From the NCBI GenBank assembly GCA_001970855.1, contig LSSN01000638.1, forward strand, positions 1 to 17,677: DNA of 17,677 nt. The letters are read 5' to 3'. Within the stretch, counting starts at the first letter, position 1. Every line of letters begins with the position of its first letter. The notes below the pieces were generated by a model, which worked only from the letters and a program-made list of their open reading frames with translations, ran no database searches and was not told the DNA's origin. Of the stretch, positions 9,401-17,677 are shown one piece after another. The translations under genes and the position numbers were made by a program. The DNA is from Smittium culicis (Eukaryota; Kickxellomycota; Harpellomycetes; Harpellales; Legeriomycetaceae).

Positions 9401-12400
9401 TACTCAATACTCTAAATATCCTCCTACTCAGATATATAGTTACTCTTGTTCATTTATTTATTGATATGCTACTTACCACATAGATAAACCACTGAAGTAA
9501 ACCTCTACTTAATCGCAATATCAATTTTCTAGATATCACTCTACTCAAAGCATAATGAAGCTATCTATGCAATTCAATAGTAAAACTTTGACTCTAATCT
9601 GTATTCAACACATTATAAATTCATAAATTAAACCTCTATACATTTCTCAAGCCCATAAATAACACACTAATATATACACCTCTCAACTCAATTTCCTAGT
9701 TATCCACGAACTTAATCCTAAAGTAATACTCGTATTAAAATTACTAGTATATCCCCTACTCATATATCATTGATACCAGTTACTTGGTTATAAAGCGATA
9801 CCTAATTTCAATTTTCAAGCAAATCGCAATTACAATTTTCATTAAACTCATGATCTCAAATTTCTTGAAACCCCCGAAATCTTGTCTCTAATCATCGCCG
9901 TACTCAGTCATATTACATCCCTTAACAAAAATCCCTGATATGCTCCATACCCAATTATTTAATGCGGCCCATAGATAATTTTCAGATAAACCTCGAAATC
10001 AAATCAATATAAAATACCACTTTTCACGCTGGTATTTCTGTGTGCTAACTTCACTATTCACCCCCCAAATAAAGTCTCTTGATACTTCACAGCTCAATTC
10101 TATAGTAAACTCCTACTAATATCTATTTTATACCCCTCAACTTAAATCTCATTGAGATCCTCTACTTAATTCGCTCTAAATTAATAAAGTCCTTCTCTTT
10201 TTATCATTGCACTTAAATCACGATTTTTAGCTGAACTCAACTCTCTAGATTATTATGTACATTATTCTCTAGTCCTCTTCCTGTTGGTTTATTACCTATC
10301 CCCTGAACTCAATTCTCTGTCGATATCAAAAAAATTTCCAATACATATCATTACTAAATTAATGGGACGTATCTGTATATTGATCTTAGTAAAAAACCTA
10401 CCAGATTCAATATTTCTGTCATTTCTCATTTCTCTACGCAACCTCTTACCCAATTTCCCCGAAAACCTCGAAATATATAATGAATACAACCCTCTACTAA
10501 ATTTTCTAGTCAACCTCTGAATCAAATCAATGAAAAACTTCTCAATTTTATAGACAACGTTCTACTCAGACTAATATTAACCCCCATAAAAAGTTCACTA
10601 GTCATCTCATATCCCTGTTCTCTGATTTCCTATCAACACAGTTCCATAGTCAACCGATATTGTGGTCGATATTCTACCCTCTACTCAAATATATAGTTTT
10701 CTCTCAACTCTATTCACTATTCAAATCCTTAAATATCTAGTATTCTGCCCTTAATTCAAATCTCAAGCCAATATACTGAGGCAAATTCATCTCAGCCCTC
10801 TACTCAATTTTCAGTCCAAACCAATCTCAATTCTAATTTAACCTAGTCCAAAATACTCAACGCAACATCAAACTCTTTTCTGTCGTTAACCCTAAATTAT
10901 ATAACTATTTATCAATTCAGTCTATTTTATATTCAACATCAATATCAATTCTCTAGCCAGCCCTGTACATGGTTATTTTTGTAACACATCTACACAATCT
11001 TCTAGACATATATTGATTCGAATCTTACTCAAATACTTAGAAAATTCACTACATAATTTTTTTTCCAACTCGTATCCCAACGTGATAGTATTCAATATAT
11101 CTTGTTTTTTAAAAAAATTTGTATATTTATATCTATTCTATTCTTATACGACTATCTAGTCTAAATTTAATTGATTGTTAATTCTAACACAACTCGATAT
11201 AACAGTTACTCATTCTACTCAAATCTCTATTCAACTATTTATATTTTTCAAATTTCATTTTTTAATAGATTCACCAAGAATCATACTGAATTTATTACTG
11301 TCTCATACCACTAATATAATCTCTAGTTAGCTACCTACTTAATAATCTAGAATCCTCTGCACATAACTGTCTATAAAATCTCCACTGATTTCGCAAACCA
11401 ACCTCGAAAAAATTTTGCTAGGCAACCCCCAATTCAAAATTCTATATATCCTACTACATAATCCTATATTTTACTCTTAACTCTATCACTAGAAATTGCT
11501 AAACTTAAATTTATAGAATTCTCAAACACAAATCTGAATACAACCTTGTAATATTCTAATTTCATCACGGAATCAATGTAATAGTCAACACCGAAAGAAA
11601 TTATCAAATCAAATAATTACATATATTTTGAAAACCTAAAATAGTGTATCCAGTCAAAATTCAACTAGAATTTATAGAAAAACACTAAATTTAATTACAT
11701 TTATTCTATTATCTCTTCAATAGTCTAATTGTAAAAATATATCAAGGCAAAACTCTACTATTTCATATATCCAACATCTGAATAATGTCAAAAATCAATT
11801 TTATAATCGGTTGAGTATTAAACCCTATACTCAATACTTATTAATCATCGCATACATATCTCAATTCAAACCCCTGAGAAATTTTCTTTCCAAATCCTTA
11901 CTATATTCTGATATTACCCCTGAACTCACATATCAACGCAAACTCTCGCTCAATTTGATAGTCAAACCATAGCTCAATTACCAAGAAAATTGTATATTCA
12001 ATACCATAATCACAGAATATTAAAATCATAGCATAAACCCTTTATAATATTACTATTCAACTCGCTAATCAAATATATGACAATCTTTTACGCAAAATCT
12101 CTACATAACCATCTTTAAAAGTATACTAGACAACCTCTGATACAATTATCATGTAACCCTGTACATATAATTGTAACCTACACAAATCTAAATTGACTTA
12201 TCTACCATGAAATTGATTATTTATAAAACCCCATCCACACTACTATTCAACCATCAACACAATTCACATATAAAACTCAAATTACATATCTGCATAACCC
12301 TCAATTAAAATTTTCAGTCTACCTCAAACATGATTCTCTTGAAATACTTAACTATATAAACCTTAAAGCTTCCATATAATTTCTTTTGTCAAGATATTTG

Positions 12401-15400
12401 CACGTTTTTTAGCCAATCACTAAATAGTTCACTACTCAAGAAATATTAATATGCCATTTAAATCCATCAATCTGTTCCTATTAAACATCCTATCAATTCG
12501 CTAGACATCCCTATATACAATTCAAATTCAATTTCAAATTCGTAATCGTTAATATCATTTAACCACAACTATATTCTCTAGGAATCCCAAATCGAATTTT
12601 ATAATGCATAGTCCAAGAAAATTCACAACTCAACGCCAAAATTTATTCCATATTCATCATCTTTCTCAAATCTTTCTAATCAATTTACATGTAATAACTG
12701 CTCAAATTTCGATGAATGCAAATTTTAATTCTCAATTCAAGCCCGAGCTATAATATCTATACAACTCCCAATGAATATATCATTATAAACAAATTATTAA
12801 TACTCAATTCACCCATGTACACTAATTTTTATACATCTCCCAAATCAAGTCTCAATACAACCCCCTTATCTAGTTCTCATTTCAACACTCTGCTCAATTA
12901 TCTAATCAATTCCCATCACAAATCACTTAGCCTACCTGGTTACCAATTTTCTAATCAACACCCAAATAAATTATCTCTCATGACTATTTTTAATCTTCTA
13001 GTCAAAACTCCTATCATAATTCTATCTAATCCCCTTCTCAAGTATTTATTCAATCAGTTTCTCAACTTAATTTTCAAACGCTGAATATAATATATATCCA
13101 TGTTTCTAGACGTCTTACAACTCGTACATCAAGTTAATCTCTGAAAACCCCGTATTTAAGCCTTATTTTAAGTTTTTATTTAACCAGGTACTTAATTATC
13201 AAGATAATCACACAATCAAACATTAAGCTACTTATAAATTCATTCTCTATTCAACCATTAATTCAAATTGTAACTCAATAATCTATCCATATCTCTAATC
13301 AACCTCTTTCATAAAACATAATGAATCTCCCTACTTAATTATGTCAACACCTACAAATTTTCGAAACTAACTACATTCTCAACTCACTAGTTCTGCCACT
13401 ATATACTACTATGATCATTTAATTTTTAAATACATATCAACCCATTAAAATATTCATAGGTCATCCCCGAACTATTATCTCAATTAATTACCCTGGATCT
13501 AGATTCTACTCAACTCTAAATCATTACTTAATTCAACCCACACTTGATTTACTATTATAAATCCGAATGAATCCCGTTTTCATCATTCTATTAAACTTTT
13601 TATAAATCCGTATACTCAGTTCTCTATGCAACCCTATATTTAATTTTCAAGTGAAATTCTGATTCAAATTCCTGAACAACCTTATAAACAATTTTCTAAA
13701 TAATTTGAAATAAATTTAATAATAATAACACATATGTAAGTCTATAAATTCATCATACACAATTCTCTAAATAACCCCATATCAAATCTCTATGTCAAAA
13801 TTTACTAAATCTTCAAGAAATCAAGAAATCATTTATCTTTTCATCATTCTATCTGGTTCACGAGGATACAACCTAATCAATTCACGTTCAATTTAAGTAC
13901 ATATATCAAATTATATGTAGAAACAATTTCCTTCTTAACCCCAAACTTTTATGTCTATGCAACCATCTACTCTTTGCTATAGTAAATTCACATTCAAATT
14001 TCTAACCAAATTCCTACTTATCTACAGATGCATACCTATACATAGCTCTTTAATTACTTCCTTAATATTTTCTTTAGTCACCCCCCTTCCTCAAATATAT
14101 TGACATATAAGTGCTCAATTATAAAATTAACTTATTATAATACTTTCATGTCAACCCAATTATCATACTTCTAGTCGCCAACGCACTCAATTCTCTACTC
14201 TATCACCTACTCAATGCTCTATAAAACCAAATTATAATTTAATAGTCAACTGTTGAATTATAAGCATTCACATCTACCTAAAATACATTCTATGAATTCA
14301 TATTCTCGTTTTTTATTCAAAATCAGCCTCAATTCTTTAGTTTACCGCGAATTCAATTTTTAGTTTATCTCAGTAAGCATTTAATAATGCAACGCTCTTA
14401 GTAAATCTTAAGGCATCCCACTACTCAGTTATCGATTCATACATTGCTCAATATTCAAGTACGCCACTGAACCAATCCCCAACTCTACTACGTGAGCATT
14501 CCTCTTATCAAAAAAGTGCTCATTTTGTGTATGATACCATCATACTTGATCCTCTATTTAAACCTGTAGTCAATTTATTATTCAAACCGGTACTCATCTT
14601 AGAAATCAAGTCTGTTTAAAATTTAAACTAGTCTGCGAATTATATAGATGAATCGCCTATCTCAAGTCTCGATGGATTCCAAACCTTAAATCTTTTTCCT
14701 AATATCCTATAAATTCATTTATCATTCTAGTATTCATTCCACTAGTAAGCCCTACACTCTATTATATTTTCAGTATCTTTATCAATTCTCCATCATCGCT
14801 CTACTATAATATCTAGATAACCACTGATTCATTTTTATTTACAATCTCGTATTCAATTCTGGTTGTAGCCCCTTTGGCTATTCTATAGTAAAGCTTTTAC
14901 AATTTTCTATAGTGTACCCCATAATAATTTAATAGGCAACCCCCAATACAATTTACCATCAATAAAATATCTCAATTATCGTGAAAAACTCCTACTAAAC
15001 TCTCTATTCGGTATTATATATTGTAAAACGGTTTATAAAGCATAATTTCCACTATAGTTCCTGGGATCTCCTAGACAGAATAACTTACAGAATATCCATT
15101 TGGTTAAGTGATTATATCTTAAGCCTTTCATAATACATGTTACATTATGCTCCATTCAGAGTCTACTCAATTCTCTATTATTTTCTCTAACCAATTTTAT
15201 TGTCAATTAAGATTTTTTCTAACTCATAAATTCCTTACAAACTCCAAATGATAACTCGTATTAAATTCTCTATTCAATAATTTAACAATGTACTTGTTAT
15301 CATAATACTCTATCTTTCTAGTCAATTTCTTGCTTTGCTCAAATTTTAATATGATATTCAATTTTCTCGTCAAATCCCAACTCTAATCTATATTCACTCG

Positions 15401-16130
15401 CCTACTAGATTTTATAATCTAACTCGTTCACAATAATTTAGTCAATCTCAGCTCAATTTCTAGTTTATTTCCTAGGAAACTCGCAATAAATCGCTCTATT
15501 CTGATCAGTTTTCAACAAATAGTTAATTTATCTAGCCAGTCGCTGAAAAAAATAACAATAATACCCAAAACTCAATTATCTCAAAAATCACATTATCATA
15601 TCCAATCTCAAACCCCTAAATAATTTTAAGATAATCCTATAATTCAATTCTCTAGTCCATCCCTTACAAATATTAAAATCAACTTCAGACTAGATTCTCA
15701 AGTCATAATCATATCAAATTACTATTTTTCATTTTCTCAATTCTCTAGCCATACTCATACGCTAATTTATAATCAGCCCGTACAAATTGACTTGTCATCC
15801 TCGTATCAATTACACATGCGATCCCTTTATTCATTACCACCTCTATACCATACTCAATTATCTAGGCAATTATCTAAAATAAATTATATGAACCATCCAA
15901 CTCAATGGACTAATCAACCATTTATTCTTCTCAAGCCAACCTGGTAAAAAATATCCTTAGAAACACCCAACTCAATTCTAAAGCCAACTCAGTATAAAAC
16001 TATCTATGATAACCTCAAATTCATTCTCAATGCAATCCCCAACTAAATTCCTACTACAAGATTTTGAAATCGAATTTCTAAAAGCTTAATTCGATTCAAG
16101 AAAACGCCCAAGCAATTTCTAAAAAAAATT
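9400..16130. repeat. Degenerate 24-bp tandem satellite array
   Basis: The consensus unit has two halves, CAACCCTCTACT followed by CAATTCTCTAGT. Units of exactly 24 bp can be read in long series, for example through about 9400-9780, 10487-10700, 12880-13080 and 15940-16090, with occasional 23- or 25-bp units. About 280 copies would fit. Copies are individually very diverged; the best-kept parts are CTACTCAATT and TCTAGTCAAC. The given strand is C-rich and G-poor (12901-12960 holds 18 C and 3 G), in the same orientation as the 11-bp field to the left. Because 24 is eight codons, and two forward frames and one reverse frame of the consensus lack stops, open frames of 77-122 codons survive by chance; none is a convincing gene. 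Likely a heterochromatic or subtelomeric satellite. Confidence 0.85.
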
Positions 16131-16161
16131 TCGTGACGCGGCGTAAAATTTTTTTTTTTTT
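16121..16161. other. Array-end foldback with CpG-rich loop and T13 run
   Basis: A8TTT at 16121-16131 can pair with AAATTTTTTTT at 16146-16156, an 11-bp A/T stem. The 14-nt loop includes CGTGACGCGGCG, four CpG dinucleotides in a window that otherwise has few. The T-run continues to 16161 (T13). The 24-bp register and the C/G asymmetry both stop here, so this is the physical boundary of the satellite. Whether it is a functional boundary or only the scar of an insertion cannot be told from sequence. Confidence 0.6.
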
Positions 16162-16631
16162 CATATTACATAAGTGCAACCCAAAGTCATTCCAAATGAA
16201 TCAACCACTTTTCTACAAGTTTAAAAGTTGATTCTAATCGAATCATGCAGTTTTTTACAAGTTCCAAATATAGTTCAAACACTCAATATATACCATTCTA
16301 ACTATTTAATTTATCATAATATTTTGAGGATTGAATAAAACAGAGTCTTATTTCCGCACATTCTAAGGCTAAATCATTTTTTGAATAGAATTGAATTCAA
16401 ATAATTTTTTACAATTGCATCACCCATATCAATCATTTATATATTTCTTTCCCATCTCCGAACTTTTTTCCTTTTGTTGCGAAACACGCAGGTAATAAGT
16501 GTGGAAACAACAAATACGTGCGTTATTGTTTAAAAAATAAATATGCAACCTGTTCCCAAAAAGTAACTACCTCAGAGTTATATTAATACTACATTATTGT
16601 TTATATTAAATTCATATTGTTGTTTTATAGT

Positions 16632-16651
16632 GCTACTGTGTTAATAGTAGC
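16632..16651. other. Inverted repeat 1 upstream of the TATA box
   Basis: GCTACT (16632-16637) and AGTAGC (16646-16651) pair around an 8-nt loop. In an alternative fold, TGTGTTA (16637-16643) pairs with TAACACA at 16677-16683, linking this element to inverted repeat 2. It is the first of three closely spaced inverted repeats before the promoter-like site. Confidence 0.55.
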
Positions 16652-16673
16652 GTTTCATGAATTATTATTCTTC

Positions 16674-16694
16674 TACTAACACATATTGTTAGTA
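16674..16694. other. Inverted repeat 2, TACTAACA/TGTTAGTA
   Basis: TACTAACA (16674-16681) and TGTTAGTA (16687-16694) are perfect 8-bp inverted copies around the 5-nt loop CATAT. The left arm contains TACTAAC, the ideal branch-point word, with an AG ten bases beyond it, so a role as a splice acceptor is an alternative to a protein-binding palindrome. Confidence 0.6.
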
Positions 16695-16697
16695 AAG

Positions 16698-16724
16698 CGT
16701 ATTCACACACAAAGTATGAATACG
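16698..16724. promoter_or_regulatory. Inverted repeat 3, CGTATTCA/TGAATACG, abutting the TATA box
   Basis: CGTATTCA (16698-16705) and TGAATACG (16717-16724) are perfect 8-bp inverted copies separated by 11 nt. The right arm ends five bases before the TATA box at 16730. The position and symmetry would suit a binding site for a dimeric regulator spanning about two helical turns. The regulator cannot be named. Confidence 0.5.
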
Positions 16725-16729
16725 AAAGG

Positions 16730-16758
16730 TATATAAGCAGCCTTGATTGCTTTCATTT
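16730..16758 (+). promoter_or_regulatory. Candidate RNA polymerase II core promoter (TATA plus Inr)
   Basis: TATATAAG at 16730-16737 is a good TATA box in a local G-containing context (GGTATATAAGCAG). TCATTT at 16753-16758 fits the arthropod initiator TCAKTY, which would place the start at A16755, about 25 bp downstream of the TATA start. That is a little short of the usual 30 bp; A16761 is an alternative start. In AT-rich DNA such words arise by chance, so the call rests mainly on the combination with the palindromes upstream and the splice donor downstream. Confidence 0.4.
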
Positions 16759-16807
16759 TTACTTTATCTTTGTAAACTTAAAAAGGTCATATAAAAAATA
16801 AATAAAA

Positions 16808-16820
16808 GGAATATAATTCC
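16808..16820. other. Short palindrome GGAAT-ATA-ATTCC
   Basis: GGAAT (16808-16812) and ATTCC (16816-16820) are perfect inverted copies around ATA. It lies inside the region that would be transcribed from the candidate promoter. It is too short to assign a role. Confidence 0.4.
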
Positions 16821-17000
16821 AACTAAAACCAATATACAAAACAATAATTATATTCAGTCACTTAATAATTCTTAAAGTAGAAATTTGGCTAAAATAATAA
16901 GCAAATATTACGCACTGTGATTACATAGTCGTAACACTTTCAATTTTATGTATTTATATAATTTAATGCAATTATAATAAACCCATTCTTTGTGTAATTA

Positions 17001-17009
17001 CAGGTAAGA
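17001..17009 (+). promoter_or_regulatory. Candidate 5' splice site CAG|GTAAGA
   Basis: CAG|GTAAGA matches the metazoan donor consensus, with the cut after 17003. It lies about 245 bp downstream of the candidate start at 16755. The interval contains only a tiny open frame (ATG at 16948, stop after nine codons), so it would be an untranslated first exon. The coding exons would then lie beyond the right edge of the window. A weaker donor-like CAG|GTAATA occurs near 16489-16497 behind a pyrimidine-rich stretch. Confidence 0.35.
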
Positions 17010-17507
17010 TTAATTAAATAATGTGCACATAAAATCTAGCTTTCACTTCCTGCAACTGACACGGATACGATCACCACCATTAACTTGAAAAAGCAATAAA
17101 TGTTCAATAACATAATAGTATAATATAATAATATCCAAATATTGAGCGGTATTAAGAGTTGGTATACCACTTTAGGCTTCTCGTAATTTATTGTCTCAGT
17201 TCATTTTAATTTTTTAATAAGAATATAGTATATGTTAAATAAATATTTTAAATGATATACAAATTTTAAATCTTTAATTTTAAAAAGTTTGTTTAGCAAC
17301 TAATACAATGAGAATAATAAATAAAATATAGTGTTAAAAAAATACATTACAGGGTATAAGTAAAAAAAAATCAATAAGATTTGAAAATATTTAAAACAAT
17401 TTTTAACTTAATCTAAGTTTTTAATCCTTTCATGGGAGGTAGAATGAAATTGAGCTTCAAAATATAGGCAACTTTATTCATAATAGCACTCTAATTCTGA
17501 GAATCAT

Positions 17508-17563
17508 TTAGTTATTTGTTTAAAGCAGAGTAGCAGCAAATAATAGCTACCTTAAATAACTAA
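17508..17563. other. 56-nt foldback (hairpin) element
   Basis: TTAGTTATTT (17508-17517) is the exact inverse of AAATAACTAA (17554-17563). Inside it, AAG (17523-17525) can pair with CTT (17551-17553), and GTAGC (17530-17534) with GCTAC (17546-17550). The right arm is therefore an uninterrupted 18 nt, while the left arm carries 5-nt and 4-nt bulges; the loop is 11 nt (17535-17545). It could be a small inverted-repeat element, a structured RNA segment, or chance in AT-rich DNA. No flanking target-site duplication is obvious. Confidence 0.55.
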
Positions 17564-17677
17564 CTAATCAATAAACCCATTTTTTTTAAAAGCATTGGGC
17601 AGGAAAGAGATTAAGCAGTTTTTTTTAATGAACCATAAACAATTTATAAAATCGATTGAGTTGATTAAAATCAGCTT

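Larger units (their letters stand above)
16162..17677. other. AT-rich single-copy-like flank, no coding region seen
   Basis: C and G are balanced here (17461-17520 contains 8 C and 7 G), and neither the 11-bp nor the 24-bp word families are seen. No open frame of 60 codons or more is present. The stretch holds small palindromes, promoter-like and splice-like signals and A/T homopolymers, annotated separately. A short direct repeat (TTTTCTACAAGTT near 16209 and TTTTTTACAAGTT at 16251) flanks the palindrome GATTCTAATCGAATC. This looks like intergenic, UTR or intron DNA of an AT-rich eukaryote. Confidence 0.6.

Noticed and set aside
12716..13084. Open frame of 122 codons
   Set aside because: It runs through consecutive 24-bp units and its product shows the 8-residue period expected from the repeat. 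No domain, signal peptide or neighbouring gene structure supports it.
1..16130. CRISPR array
   Set aside because: Repeats are contiguous, without unique spacers, and far too diverged; no cas genes are present.
1..16130. Bisulfite-converted or otherwise chemically altered sequence as the cause of the low G content
   Set aside because: The flank from 16162 onward in the same window has normal, balanced C and G, and the repeat periodicity gives a simpler explanation.
1..16130. G-quadruplex or i-motif tracts
   Set aside because: Runs of three or more C are scattered and rarely come four in close succession, so the sequence does not support stable four-stranded structures as a general property.
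16162..17677. tRNA, rRNA or other known non-coding RNA gene
   Set aside because: No A-box/B-box pair, cloverleaf or conserved rRNA segment was seen; the flank is too AT-rich and the hairpins do not match a known family.

Overview
The window looks like non-coding DNA of an AT-rich eukaryote, possibly an invertebrate; the taxon cannot be named from the sequence. About 16.1 of its 17.7 kb is one very large, strongly diverged field of short tandem repeats. The last 1.5 kb is ordinary AT-rich single-copy-looking DNA with promoter-like and splice-like signals. I see no convincing protein-coding gene, rRNA, tRNA, CRISPR array or recognisable transposase. All the longer open frames are by-products of the repeats.

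Layout. (1) About 1-8770 is a degenerate field built on an 11-bp unit close to CTCTACCCCAA. It is extremely poor in G on the given strand (bases 1-60 hold 19 C and 4 G). The periodicity is blurred in most places but plain in islands: 2043-2072, 3070-3172, 3929-3972, 4218-4338, 4539-4610 and 7199-7231. (2) About 8770-8900 is a junction that starts at an A11 run. (3) About 8900-16130 is a second degenerate array with a 24-bp unit, in two halves: CAACCCTCTACT then CAATTCTCTAGT. Consecutive units of exactly 24 bp (sometimes 23 or 25) can be laid out by eye for long distances, which implies roughly 300 diverged copies. (4) At about 16121-16161 the array ends at an A/T foldback with a CpG-rich loop and a T13 run. 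(5) From 16162 to 17677 the C/G asymmetry disappears. This part holds three small inverted repeats directly upstream of a TATA box (16730), a possible Inr at 16753, a consensus 5' splice site after 17003, and a 56-nt foldback at 17508-17563.

Main interpretation. The two halves of the 24-bp unit match each other at 9 of 12 positions, and both carry the CAA...CTCTA core of the 11-bp unit. The two arrays therefore look like relatives: a short monomer, and a dimer-based higher-order unit that took over the right half. The C-rich strand runs 5'->3' toward the single-copy DNA, the polarity of a left chromosome end, and the complementary strand of the 11-mer reads roughly TTGGGGTAGAG. A decayed telomere-derived or subtelomeric satellite is thus a reasonable but unproven idea. 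No perfect telomeric array is present. Unit lengths and homologies were worked out by eye; an autocorrelation or tandem-repeat run would settle them.
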